Below, piece by piece: positions 33,009-41,528 of a stretch of 64,000 bases of DNA. The notes under the pieces are model-generated. The model saw only the letters and a list, made by a program, of their open reading frames with translations, did no database searches and had not been told where the DNA came from. A program made the position numbers and the translations under genes. Origin of the DNA: Achromobacter deleyi (GTDB lineage: Bacteria; Pseudomonadota; Gammaproteobacteria; Burkholderiales; Burkholderiaceae_B); NCBI RefSeq assembly GCF_902859705.1, contig NZ_CADIJO010000008.1:124001-188000 (forward strand). Direction: 5' to 3'. Each line of letters opens with the position of its first letter. Within the stretch, counting starts at the first letter, position 1.

Positions 33009-33677
33009 ATGACCAATACCCTGACTTCCTCCCCCGTCGCCCCGCTCCTGGACCTGCTGTTCACGCAGGCCGACGCGTCGTGGTCCACCGCCGACCCGGC
33101 CCTGGCCACGATGTCGGACGCCGAACAGACCCGGCTGATGCGCAGCAAGACCGACTACCTCGATTTCTACGGCCGCATGAAAGACCTGCCGCTGGCCGTC
33201 TCGCCCGAAACCGGCACCCTGCTCTACATGCTGGCGCGCAGCGGCAACGCACGCTACATCGTGGAATTCGGCACCTCGTTCGGCATCTCGACGCTGCACC
33301 TGGCGGCCGCGCTGCGCGACAACGGCGGCGGCCGCCTGATCACCAGCGAGTTCGAGCCGTCCAAGGTGGTGCGTGCCCGCGAGAACCTGACGGCGGGCGG
33401 CCTGGCCGATCTGGTGGAATTCCGCCAGGGCGACGCGCTGCAAACGTTGGCCGCCGACCTGCCGGCGTCGATCGACCTGGTGCTATTGGACGGCGCCAAG
33501 GCCCTGTATTCCGACATCCTGGCGCTGCTGGAAAGCCGCCTGCGCCCGGGTGCGATGATCGTGGCCGACAACGCCGACTACTGCCCCGAATACCTGGCCC
33601 GGGTGCGGTCGCCGGCATCGGGTTATCTGTCCACGCCGTTCAGCGGTGATGTGGAAGTGTCGATGCGGCTGGGCTGA
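33009..33677 (+). CDS. O-methyltransferase family 3 (catechol-OMT-like)
   Basis: A 222-residue SAM-dependent methyltransferase. The cofactor loop is 'VEFGTSFGIS' (86-94), with 'ITSEFEPSKVVRARENL' as the second strand and acidic ligand, and 'IDLVLLDGAKALYSDIL' as the metal/active-site region typical of catechol- and caffeoyl-CoA-type enzymes. The metal-binding Asp-Asn pair is seen in 'IVADNADYC'. GGAA lies 7-8 bases before the ATG. It is divergent from the TetR gene, and its last 55 bases overlap the 3' end of the convergent efflux pump. A target such as a catechol-like molecule is possible. Confidence 0.88.
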   Translation: MTNTLTSSPVAPLLDLLFTQADASWSTADPALATMSDAEQTRLMRSKTDYLDFYGRMKDLPLAVSPETGTLLYMLARSGNARYIVEFGTSFGISTLHLAAALRDNGGGRLITSEFEPSKVVRARENLTAGGLADLVEFRQGDALQTLAADLPASIDLVLLDGAKALYSDILALLESRLRPGAMIVADNADYCPEYLARVRSPASGYLSTPFSGDVEVSMRLG

Positions 33678-35194
33678 CGCGCGGCGGGCTTCGGTTCCGT
33701 TCGCCCCAGGCACAGGAACACGATCAGCGCGGTCAGCACGGTCACGGCCGCCAGCCCCCACAGCAGGCTGGCGAATGCCTGCCCCGAGGCCTGCACCAAT
33801 GCCGCGCGCCCGGCCGCGGGCAGCCACTGCGCGGCGGCGGCGAAATCGCCCGCCACCAGCCGCTGGGCGGCCTCGGCGGCGTGCGCCGCGCCGCCCGGAA
33901 CCGCCGCGCCGATGTGCCGCGCCGTCAGCCCCGCCAGCACGCCGCTGACGATGGCGAGAGCCACGCCCTCGCCCGCCACCCGCGTGGTGCTGAAAATGCC
34001 CGTCGCCATGCCCGCGCGTTCCTTGGGCACGACACTGACCGCCAGGCCGTCCATCAGCCCCCAGGGCAGGCTGATGCCCACGCCGATCATCAGCATCGGG
34101 CCGACGAAGGCCTGGGGCTCACCGGCCGCCATCGCCACGGCCAGCCACGCCAGGCCGCCCGCGGACACCAGCAGGCCGGCGCCGCAGATGACGGCGGGCG
34201 CCAGCCAGCGCGTCATCAGGCCGGCCGCCACGGGCAGCAACAGCAACGGCGCCGACAGCGCGATCATCAGTCGGCCCGCGGCGATTTCGCTCAGGCCGTC
34301 CACGGCAATGAAACGCACCGGCAGCAGGATCAGCAGCACCACGAAGGCGTAGGCCGGCGCGGCCGCCAGCCACTGCACGCCGACAAAGCGCGGATAGCGA
34401 AACAGCGTCAGGTCCAGCATCGGCCGCGCCGTGCGCAGTTCGATCCGCGTGAACGCCACGAACAGCAGCAGCGCGCCCGCCAGCATCGAAAGCGTCAGCG
34501 GATCGCCCCACCCTTCTTGGGGCACCCGCATGATGCCCCATGTCAACAGTGCCAGCGCCGCAGTGAAGGCGGCCGCGCCGGGCCAGTCCAGCCGGCCCGC
34601 ATCAGGGTCGCGCGATTCGCGCAGGCTGCGCGCACCCAGCACGAACGCCACCCCCGCCAGGCCGATCACCAGCAAGAAGATGCTGCGCCAGCCGTAGTGT
34701 TCGATCAGCCAGGCCGACGAAATCGGCCCGAACGACAGGCCCGCGCCGAAGCTGGCCCCCAGCAGGCTGAACGCCCGCATGCGCGGCAGGCCATCGAATT
34801 CCTGCGCCAGGGCGGCGGCCCCGCCCGAGAAGATCGCCGCGCCGCCCAGGCCTTGCGCGGCGCGCAGCCAATCGAAGCTGACGATGCCGGGCGCGTAGAC
34901 CAGGCCGATCGAGGCCGCGATGAACAAGGCCGTGCCGGCCAGGAACACCCGGCGGCGGCCATAGCGGTCGGCCAGGGCGCCAGCCACCAGCAGCGCGCTG
35001 CCGAACGCCAGCATGAAAGCATTGGTGACCCAGTTCAGCGCTGCCGGTTCGCCGCCCAGCGCGCGGGCGATCGACGGCAGCGCGACGGCCGGCCCGGTAA
35101 AGCTGAGCGGCATGGCCGCGCAAGCCAGGCACACGGCGATCAGGATCAGGGTCTTGCGGGCCGCGGCAAGCGGGGCAACAGCGGATGAGGACAT
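33623..35194 (-). CDS. MFS multidrug efflux transporter (DHA2, 14 helices)
   Basis: A 523-residue major-facilitator pump. The first-loop signature 'GALADRYGRRRVFLAG' and the motif C-like 'GASFGAGLSFGPISSAWL' mark a drug:proton antiporter of the DHA2/EmrB group; about 14 hydrophobic helices can be counted. The C-terminal tail is Pro/Arg-rich and basic. The frame opens earlier, but the ATG at 35194 fits the family and leaves a normal control region to the divergent LysR at 35305. Its 3' end overlaps the convergent methyltransferase. Export of an aromatic or antiseptic compound under LysR control is the likely role. Confidence 0.92.
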   Translation of the reverse strand: MSSSAVAPLAAARKTLILIAVCLACAAMPLSFTGPAVALPSIARALGGEPAALNWVTNAFMLAFGSALLVAGALADRYGRRRVFLAGTALFIAASIGLVYAPGIVSFDWLRAAQGLGGAAIFSGGAAALAQEFDGLPRMRAFSLLGASFGAGLSFGPISSAWLIEHYGWRSIFLLVIGLAGVAFVLGARSLRESRDPDAGRLDWPGAAAFTAALALLTWGIMRVPQEGWGDPLTLSMLAGALLLFVAFTRIELRTARPMLDLTLFRYPRFVGVQWLAAAPAYAFVVLLILLPVRFIAVDGLSEIAAGRLMIALSAPLLLLPVAAGLMTRWLAPAVICGAGLLVSAGGLAWLAVAMAAGEPQAFVGPMLMIGVGISLPWGLMDGLAVSVVPKERAGMATGIFSTTRVAGEGVALAIVSGVLAGLTARHIGAAVPGGAAHAAEAAQRLVAGDFAAAAQWLPAAGRAALVQASGQAFASLLWGLAAVTVLTALIVFLCLGRTEPKPAARQPSRIDTSTSPLNGVDR

Positions 35195-35304
35195 GAGGAA
35201 ACCAGAAGTGGACGCGACGGCATTGAAGATACTTGCGCACGACTTCGGGATAAATAGGGTAAAAATCCACACACAAGAGAATTAATTTCCGCAATGGAGC
35301 CCCC

Positions 35305-36201
35305 ATGGACCGCTTGAGCGGCTTGATGCCGTTTGTCCGCAGCGCCGAACTCGGCGGCTTTGCCGCCGCCGCCCGCGACCTGGACCTGTCGCCATCCGCC
35401 GTCGGCAAGGCCGTAGCCAAGCTCGAAAAAGACCTGCACGTGCGCCTGTTCCAGCGCAGCACGCGCCGCATGCAGCTCACCGAAGAAGGCCAGCTGTTCT
35501 ACGAGCGCTGCAAACGCATTCTGGAAGACCTGGACGATGCCCACGCCATGCTGTCGCAGACGCTGGAAGTGCCGCGTGGGCGGCTGCACGTCAGCGCGCC
35601 GCTGGTCAGCTACCACTTCCTGTTGCCCGTACTGCCGGCCTTCGCGGCGCACTATCCGGGCATCGAACTGGACATGGATTTCAACGACCGTATCGTCGAC
35701 CTGATCGGCGAACGGGTCGACGTGGCCATCCGCAGCGGTGACCTGCCCGACTCGCGCCTGGCGGCCCGCACGTTGGGCAAGTACCGGTTGCAGCTATGCG
35801 CGGCGCCGGCCTACCTGGCGCAGCACGGCGTGCCCGCGCGGCCACGCGACCTGGAACGGCACCGCGCCGTGCGCTTTCGCTATCCCAACGCCGGCACGCT
35901 GCAGGAATGGCCGCTGATCTTGCCCGCGGGCGACGCGCCGCCGCGCCTGGCCACGGCGTTCACCTGCAACAACATGGAAGCGCTGCTGGGCGCCACCGTC
36001 AGCGGCTTCGGCATCGGCTGCATGCCCGACTTTCTGGTGCACGACGCCGTGGCGAGCGGGGCCTTGCAGGTCGTGCTGGCCGACCATGTGCAAGGCGAAG
36101 GCCGCTTTCAGGCGCTGTGGCCGTCCAACCGCAACCTGTCGCCCAAGGTGCGCGTGTTCGTGGATTTCATCAGCGAGCGGCTGTTCAAGCACGGCCACTG
36201 A
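35305..36201 (+). CDS. LysR-family transcriptional regulator
   Basis: A 298-residue LysR regulator: helix-turn-helix in the first 65 residues ('FVRSAELGGFAAAARDLDL', 'SPSAVGKAVAKLEKDL', 'LFQRSTRRMQLTEEG'), then a complete effector domain ('RLHVSAPLVSYHFLLPVLPAF', 'DLIGERVDVAIRSGDL', 'GATVSGFGIGCMPDFLV'). GGAG lies 5 bases before the ATG. It diverges from the DHA2 pump over 110 bases and is the obvious regulator of that pump. Confidence 0.93.
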   Translation: MDRLSGLMPFVRSAELGGFAAAARDLDLSPSAVGKAVAKLEKDLHVRLFQRSTRRMQLTEEGQLFYERCKRILEDLDDAHAMLSQTLEVPRGRLHVSAPLVSYHFLLPVLPAFAAHYPGIELDMDFNDRIVDLIGERVDVAIRSGDLPDSRLAARTLGKYRLQLCAAPAYLAQHGVPARPRDLERHRAVRFRYPNAGTLQEWPLILPAGDAPPRLATAFTCNNMEALLGATVSGFGIGCMPDFLVHDAVASGALQVVLADHVQGEGRFQALWPSNRNLSPKVRVFVDFISERLFKHGH

Positions 36202-36247
36202 AGCCTGCCGCGGGCACACTGGCCGCGCGCCCGCCACTGCCGGGCCT

Positions 36248-37175
36248 TCAGGCCTGCTGCGAACGGGCGCCGCCCGACGCACGCCCCAGGAAATCCAGCA
36301 CCGCCAGGTAAGACCCTTCGTTGCCCGCCGCATTGGCGGCCGGCGTGCCGCCCGCGTCCAGCAGCAGGCCGGACATGGCGTGCGGCTTGCTGATCAACGT
36401 GGCCGGCAGGTAGGGATAGTGCACGTGGTGCCCCGCCCCCATGCAGACATGGTGGAACGTGGGCAGGCCATGCGCCTGGCGCTGGCGCATCACGATTTCG
36501 GAATACGCCGTGCTGGGCCAGAAGCCGTCGTCGGACGCGCTGACCAGCATGACCGGCCCCGGATAGCGCTCGACCGGAATGCGGGCCCGTTCGAACGCCG
36601 CGGCGTCGCGGCTGGCGCTGAGAAAAGCGTGGGTCTGCCGATACGGCGGGTCGGACGCATAGGCCGCGTCCCAGTCGGCGGTGGCGTTGTCCTGCCACAG
36701 GTGCGGCAGCGGCTCGCCGGCCTTGCGCCAGACCTGCGCATTGCGCCCGGTGCCCGGCTCACCCGCGCTGACCACGCCGTGCGTCACGGGCGACGGCACG
36801 TAGGCCACCACCGCACTGACCAGCTCGGGATAATGCGCCGCCACCAGCAACGAGGTCTCGCCGCCCCGGCTGATGCCCGACAGCGCCACGAAGCCGTCCC
36901 GTGGCTGCAACGTATCGCGGGCCCAGCGCAGCGCATGCTCGAAGTATTCCAGCGGCATGTCGTTCAGGTACTTGGGGCGGCCCTCGTAATTGAAGATGCC
37001 CAGCGCCAGGCATTGGTAGCCGCGGGCGGCGAACAGCGCGGCACGCGCCGCACATGCGCATGCGGGCCGTGACGGTCACGAAGGCATAGGGCGCGAAGCC
37101 ATCGATGCGGATCTCGCGGGCAACGTCGATCAGCGCGAATTCCGGGCTGACGGTGATGCGGGGCTGTTCGGTCAT
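36248..37175 (-). pseudogene. decayed BAAT/acyl-CoA thioester hydrolase-like gene
   Basis: Two parts of one protein lie in different frames. The N-terminal part starts at the ATG at 37175 ('FALIDVAREIRIDGFAPYAFVTVTARMRM', about 40 residues, the beginning of the BAAT N-terminal domain; named here by its ends Phe-Ala-Leu-Ile and Arg-Met-Arg-Met). The C-terminal part resumes in another frame near 37050 with 'RAALFAARGYQCLALGIF' and runs to 36248. It keeps the nucleophile elbow 'GISRGGE', the acid in 'SASDDGFWPS' and the His in 'GAGHHVHYP'. About 90 residues of the usual N-terminal domain are missing at the join, which sits in a short repeated GCGCATG sequence. So there is an internal deletion plus frameshift. 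The gene begins 9 bases after the Bug receptor gene and was once its operon partner. Confidence 0.75.
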
Positions 37176-37184
37176 GGCGGATTC

Positions 37185-38171
37185 TCAGCCTTTCAGGTCG
37201 GTCTTGGGCACGTTGTTGGCGCGGATCACGCCGGCCCACAGCGCGGATTCTTCGGCAATGACGCGGTCCAGGTCGGCCGACGAGGTGAATTCCACCGTCA
37301 CGCCCTGCGCGGCAAACTGCTGCACCAGGCCGGGGTCGCGCGTGCCTTCACGCACCGCGTTTTCCAGGATGCGGACCACGCTGCCCGGCATCGCGGCCGG
37401 GCCCGAGATCATCATGCGGGTGTAAAGCTCCATGCCGTCGACGCCCGCCTCTTTCATGGTGGGCACGTCGGGCAGGCTGGACAGCCGCTGGTCGGCCGTC
37501 ACCGCCAGCACCTGCAACTTGCCCGACTGGATGTTGGGCAGCGCCGAGGTCGGAAAATCAAACGTGCTTTGCACCGTGCCGGCCATCAGGTCCAGCAGCG
37601 CGGGGCCGCTGCCCTTGTAGGGCACGTCCTGAAACTGCGTGCCGGTCTTGGACTGGAAGTGCAGCAGCGCCAGATGGTTGATGACGCCACGCCCGGCGTG
37701 CGCGCACGTCAGGTCGCCCGGCTTTTTCTTGGCCAGCGCGATGAATTCCTGCACGTTCTTCACGCCCAGCGCCGGATGCACGATCAGCAGCATGGGCGAC
37801 TTGCCCATCGACCCCAACTGCTTGAAGTCCGACACCTGGTACGGCAGATTGTTGTACAGCAACGGGTTCAGGATCATGCCGTTGGTGCCGGCAAACCCCA
37901 GCGTGTAGCCGTCGGGTTCGGCCCGCGCCACGGCCACGGTGGCGATGATGGCCTGGCCGCCCGGGCGGTTCTCCACCACCACGTTGCCCTTCAATATCTT
38001 GGCCATGCGCTCGGCCAGCGCGCGCGCGGCAATGTCGGTCAGGCCGCCCGGCGCAAAGCCGACCAGCAGCCGCACGGGGCGGGCAGGAAAGTCAGCCTGC
38101 GCCCAGGCGGGGCGAGGCATCAACGGCAGCGCGGCAAGCGCGCCCAGGGCATGGCGGCGGGTGAACGGCAT
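37185..38171 (-). CDS. Bug-family tripartite tricarboxylate transporter receptor
   Basis: A 328-residue periplasmic binding protein. The leader has twin-Arg-like 'FTRRHALGALAALPL' and ends 'PAWAQA'. The mature part opens 'FPARPVRLLVGFAPGGLTD', the ligand-binding loop of Bug proteins, and later shows 'LPYQVSDFKQLG', 'VPYKGSGPALLDLMAGTVQ' and 'SLPDVPTMKEAGV'. The frame is open 72 bases further, but GGAGAG 4-5 bases before the ATG at 38171 supports this start. No TctA/TctB genes are near. It is transcribed together with the broken thioesterase gene, so its ligand may be an acyl or aryl acid once processed by that enzyme. Confidence 0.94.
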   Translation of the reverse strand: MPFTRRHALGALAALPLMPRPAWAQADFPARPVRLLVGFAPGGLTDIAARALAERMAKILKGNVVVENRPGGQAIIATVAVARAEPDGYTLGFAGTNGMILNPLLYNNLPYQVSDFKQLGSMGKSPMLLIVHPALGVKNVQEFIALAKKKPGDLTCAHAGRGVINHLALLHFQSKTGTQFQDVPYKGSGPALLDLMAGTVQSTFDFPTSALPNIQSGKLQVLAVTADQRLSSLPDVPTMKEAGVDGMELYTRMMISGPAAMPGSVVRILENAVREGTRDPGLVQQFAAQGVTVEFTSSADLDRVIAEESALWAGVIRANNVPKTDLKG

Positions 38172-38299
38172 AAGGCTCTCCGGACAGGCGTGCACGGCAG
38201 GCGCGCGGCATCCGGCCGCGGCGAGCCATGCGATCAACGACAAGGGGGGAAGGAGGCACAGGCCGCCCGCCGAACGGCGGGGGTCTCAATGACGGTATC

Positions 38300-38309
38300 T
38301 TGTATGCAA
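38300..38309. promoter_or_regulatory. GntR-like site TTGTATGCAA upstream of Bug gene
   Basis: A near-palindromic 10-base element (TTG-N4-CAA) lies 129 bases before the Bug start codon in an otherwise empty 180-base gap. It resembles sites used by FCD-type GntR regulators and the GTATAC elements of the first locus. No GntR gene is adjacent. Confidence 0.3.
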
Positions 38310-38351
38310 TATGACGCCGGGGCTATCTAGGGATATCCCGGTGGGCATCAA

Positions 38352-38909
38352 TCAGGCCTTGGTCATCAGACGCTTCCAGCCTTCAAGACCCAGGCGGTTC
38401 ATCGTCTCGATGTTCTTTTCGTAGATCTCGGCGGCATCCGGGAAGGATTCCACCGCGCGGTCGATGCTGTCTTCGCGCAGCAGGTGCAGGATCGGGTACG
38501 GCGAACGGTTGGTGTAGTTCTCGATGTCGTCCGGCTGCGTATCGGCAAACTGGAACTGCGGATGGAACGTCGCAACCTGCAATTCACCCACCAGGCGCAT
38601 GCGCTTGAGCAGGCGGTCGGACAGTTCCTCGAAGTCGTTGAAATCCAGGAAATCGTCCAGCGCGTCGGGAATGATCAGCAGCGTCGTGTCGATCTTTTCC
38701 GGATCGGTCTCGGCCAACAGGGCCAGTTCGTCCTGCAGGTCGGTCAACACGCCTTCGGCGTCGGTCGCGTCGCTGACGGCAAAGCGGATCTGGTCCTTGA
38801 CCTGAACCGCCTTGGCGAACGGACAGAGATTCAGGCCGATCACGGCCTGGGTCAGCCAGTGGCGGGTTTCTGCGACCACGTTGGCGTAGGCGTCGGAGGT
38901 GGAAATCAT
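38352..38909 (-). CDS. DUF1415 family protein
   Basis: A 185-residue soluble acidic protein of the DUF1415 family: 'ETRHWLTQAVIGLNLCPFAKAV' at the N-terminus (the Leu-Asn-Leu-Cys-Pro-Phe core is the family hallmark), 'TTLLIIPDALDDFLDFNDF' in the middle and 'QVATFHPQFQFADTQPDDIENYTNRSPYPILHLLRE' near the end (landmarks Phe-His-Pro and Asn-Arg-Ser-Pro-Tyr-Pro). The family is widespread and has no known function; the conserved Cys and His could bind a metal or act in catalysis. It follows the M20 peptidase by 69 bases on the same strand. Confidence 0.92.
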   Translation of the reverse strand: MISTSDAYANVVAETRHWLTQAVIGLNLCPFAKAVQVKDQIRFAVSDATDAEGVLTDLQDELALLAETDPEKIDTTLLIIPDALDDFLDFNDFEELSDRLLKRMRLVGELQVATFHPQFQFADTQPDDIENYTNRSPYPILHLLREDSIDRAVESFPDAAEIYEKNIETMNRLGLEGWKRLMTKA

Positions 38910-38978
38910 CTGGGCAATCCTGGAAAAAGAAAAGCGCGGGCCTGATGCAGCCCGCGCCCGATATTGCGTATGCGTCCG

Positions 38979-40451
38979 TCAGGCCGTCGGCATGGCCGCC
39001 ATGGTCTGGGCGACCGCGGCGGTGAGCTTCTTGCCGTAGGGCACGTGCAGGAATTCGTTCGGGCCGTGGGCGTTGGACTTCGGGCCCAGTACGCCGCAGA
39101 CCATGAACTGCGCCTTGGGGAAGCCCTTTTGCAGGATGCTCATCAGCGGAATCGTGCCGCCCTGGCCGATGTAGCCGCAGGGCGAGCCGTAGTACTGCTG
39201 CGAGGCGGCGTCCAGCGCGCTGGTCAGCCACGGCACGGATGCGGGCGCGTTCCAGCCGGTGGCGGCGCCTTCGTTGGCCTTGAAGATGACCTTGGCGTTG
39301 TAGGGCGCGTCGGCTTCGAGCAATTCCTTGATTTCCTGCGAGGCGGCCACGGCGTCCACCAGCGGCGGCAGGCGCAGCGACAGCTTGAAGGCCGTGCGCG
39401 GACGCAGCACGTTGCCGGCGCTGGACAGCGGCGGCAGGCCTTCGGCGCCGGTCACCGACAGCGTCGGACGCCAGGTGCGGTTCAGCAGGGCCTGTTCGGG
39501 TTCGGTGGTCATCGGCAGCACGAAACCGCCTTCGGCGCCGCAGCTCCAGGGGAAACGGCGCCACACTTCGTCGCCCAGGATGCGGGCGGTGGCGGAAACC
39601 TGTTCAATGCGTTCGGCCGGGATTTCGCAATGCAGGCTTTGCGGCAGCAGGCGGCCGGTGCCGCTGTCTTCCAGGCGGTCCAGCAGATGGCGCAGGATGC
39701 GGAACGACGACGGCACCACGCCGCTGGAATCGCCCGAGTGCACGCCTTCGTCCAGCACCTGCACTTCCAGCGTGCCCGACACCATGCCGCGCAGCGACGT
39801 GGTCATCCACAGTTGGTCGTAGTTGCCGGCGCCCGAGTCCAGGCACACCACCAGCGCCACGTTGCCCAGGCGGTCGCGCAGCGCGTCCACATAGGGCAGC
39901 AGGTCGTAGCTGCCGGATTCTTCACAGGTTTCGACAATGCCGACGCAGCGCGGGCGCGGAATGCCCTGCTTGTCCAGCGCCATGATGGCGGTCAGCGAGG
40001 CGTACACGGCGTAGCCGTCGTCGGCGCCGCCGCGGCCGTACAGCTTGCCGTCTTCGTATTTGGGGGTCCAGGGACCCAGGCCGGCGCGCCAGCCCGAGAA
40101 TTCCGGCTGCTTGTCCAGGTGGCCGTACAGCAGCACCGTGTCGCCGTTGTCGCTGCGGGTGGCCGGCGCGTCAAAGAAGATGACGGGCGTGCGGCCCGGC
40201 AGGCGCACCACTTCCAGTTTCAGGCCCGAGACCTTCTGGGCTTCGACCCACTGGGCCGCATCACGCACCACGCGCTCGATGAACGCGTTCTTTTCCCAGT
40301 CGGCATCGAACGCCGGGCTTTTGGCCGGAATGGCGATGTAGTCGGTCAGCGCGGGGATGATCTCGTTGTCCCACTTGTCGTCCACAAAAGCCTGCAGAGC
40401 CTTCGGATCGAGGGTAGGAGGAAGGGCGTCTTCGGGGATACGTGCGTTCAT
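38979..40451 (-). CDS. M20-family dipeptidase
   Basis: A 490-residue zinc peptidase of the M20 (carnosinase/CNDP-like) group. Metal and catalytic motifs are in order: 'LLYGHLDKQPE' (His, and Asp two residues later), 'YGRGGADDGYA' (bridging Asp), 'ETCEESGSYD' (catalytic Glu-Glu), 'VCLDSG' (Asp), and 'NAHGPNEFLHV' (final His). The lid domain lies between about residues 215 and 395. It would hydrolyse small peptides in the cytoplasm. It lies between a LysR gene (45 bases upstream) and DUF1415, all on the same strand. Confidence 0.93.
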   Translation of the reverse strand: MNARIPEDALPPTLDPKALQAFVDDKWDNEIIPALTDYIAIPAKSPAFDADWEKNAFIERVVRDAAQWVEAQKVSGLKLEVVRLPGRTPVIFFDAPATRSDNGDTVLLYGHLDKQPEFSGWRAGLGPWTPKYEDGKLYGRGGADDGYAVYASLTAIMALDKQGIPRPRCVGIVETCEESGSYDLLPYVDALRDRLGNVALVVCLDSGAGNYDQLWMTTSLRGMVSGTLEVQVLDEGVHSGDSSGVVPSSFRILRHLLDRLEDSGTGRLLPQSLHCEIPAERIEQVSATARILGDEVWRRFPWSCGAEGGFVLPMTTEPEQALLNRTWRPTLSVTGAEGLPPLSSAGNVLRPRTAFKLSLRLPPLVDAVAASQEIKELLEADAPYNAKVIFKANEGAATGWNAPASVPWLTSALDAASQQYYGSPCGYIGQGGTIPLMSILQKGFPKAQFMVCGVLGPKSNAHGPNEFLHVPYGKKLTAAVAQTMAAMPTA

Positions 40452-40496
40452 GGCGCGGAATCCTGTGAGGGAATGTCAGGGGGGAATCCGGCTATT

Positions 40497-41414
40497 TTAG
40501 CGCGCCGCGTAGGCCTCGATCCGGCCCCACACCTGGCGCGCCAGCGGCTTGGCGTTGTCCACCGACTGGTACAGCCGGATCTCCATATGGATGTCGTTGC
40601 GCGCGCTGTCGGCGCGCACCAGGCTGCCTGCGCGCAGGTCGGCCTCGACCAGCGTGTGCGGCAGCCACGCCAGCCCGAAACCCTGGCGGGCCATGGCGTG
40701 CAGGGCGTCGGCCAGGTCCGATTCATACATCGTCTGCAACTGCGCGGTGACGCACAGGCCGCGCAGCCGGTCGCGCAGGATGCGGCCCAGCGACATGCTG
40801 TCGGCGTAGGCCAGGAACGGCACCGCCGGGTCGCTGGCCAGCTTGGGCACAGCGTGGCGCGGATGCTTGCTGCCTGCGGCCAGCGGCGCGCTCACCGCCA
40901 CCAGCTTGTCAGCGCCCACCCGGCGGCAGCGGTAATTGGGGTTGTCGATCTGGGCGTACAGCGGTTCATGGGCGTGGCACAGCAGGAAATCGACTTCGCC
41001 CTCGGCCAGCATGTCCACGCCGTAGTTCAGGGTGGTGGTGATCACCTTCAGCTGGAAGGGCGGCATGCCCTGCTGCACGCTGGCCATCAGCCCCGGCAGC
41101 ACCGAATGCGCCAGCGTCTTGCCCGAGGCAATCGAGATCTTGCGGCTGCGGGTCAGTTCCGGCTTTTGCAGGCTCAGCCGGGTTTCCCGCAGGATGTCCA
41201 GCACGTCGATGGCCGCCGCCAGCATGCTGCGGCCGGCCGGGTTCAGGGTGGACACCTGGTGGCCGCGTTCCACCAGCGGCACGCCGGCCCAATCCTCCAG
41301 CGCCTTGATGCGGCGCCCGAACGCCGGGTGCGTGATATTGCGGGCCTCGGCCGCCTGGTACAGGTTGCGCGATTTGGACAGCGCCACGAAGTCCTCCAGC
41401 CACTTGATGTCCAT
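40497..41414 (-). CDS. LysR-family transcriptional regulator
   Basis: A 305-residue LysR regulator. The N-terminus 'MDIKWLEDFVALSKSRNLYQAAEARNI' followed by 'HPAFGRRIKALEDW' places it in the branch that contains HypT/YjiE-like proteins. The effector domain is complete, with 'ISIASGKTLAHSVLPGLM' and 'AMARQGFGLAWLPHTLV'. It diverges from a hydrolase-Bug operon over 114 bases holding a perfect inverted repeat and probably controls it. It is also followed closely by the M20 peptidase, which may be read from the same promoter. Confidence 0.92.
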   Translation of the reverse strand: MDIKWLEDFVALSKSRNLYQAAEARNITHPAFGRRIKALEDWAGVPLVERGHQVSTLNPAGRSMLAAAIDVLDILRETRLSLQKPELTRSRKISIASGKTLAHSVLPGLMASVQQGMPPFQLKVITTTLNYGVDMLAEGEVDFLLCHAHEPLYAQIDNPNYRCRRVGADKLVAVSAPLAAGSKHPRHAVPKLASDPAVPFLAYADSMSLGRILRDRLRGLCVTAQLQTMYESDLADALHAMARQGFGLAWLPHTLVEADLRAGSLVRADSARNDIHMEIRLYQSVDNAKPLARQVWGRIEAYAAR

Positions 41415-41439
41415 CTTGTCTCCGACGGCTTGTTATGGC

Positions 41440-41460
41440 GTTGTGCCGATCCGGCACAAC
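41440..41460. promoter_or_regulatory. inverted repeat GTTGTGCCG-ATC-CGGCACAAC (candidate LysR site)
   Basis: A perfect 9-base inverted repeat with a 3-base centre, 25 bases before the LysR start and about 70 bases before the hydrolase start. Two TGCACA copies follow at about 41463-41477. Position, symmetry and the T...A outer bases suit a LysR recognition site with downstream activation sites. A TTGCAC word (41472-41477) and TACAACT could form the rightward promoter. Confidence 0.5.
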
Positions 41461-41528
41461 GTCTGCACATTTTGCACAAGGCCGGCTTTGGTTACAACTA
41501 GTATTACGGCGTCATTCCGGAGATGCCG

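Noticed and set aside
38964-41501. An 845-codon open frame opposite the M20 peptidase and LysR genes
   Set aside because: It spans two genes and their gap, reads as low-complexity Ala/His/Gln/Arg sequence and has no motif; a shadow of GC-rich coding on the other strand.
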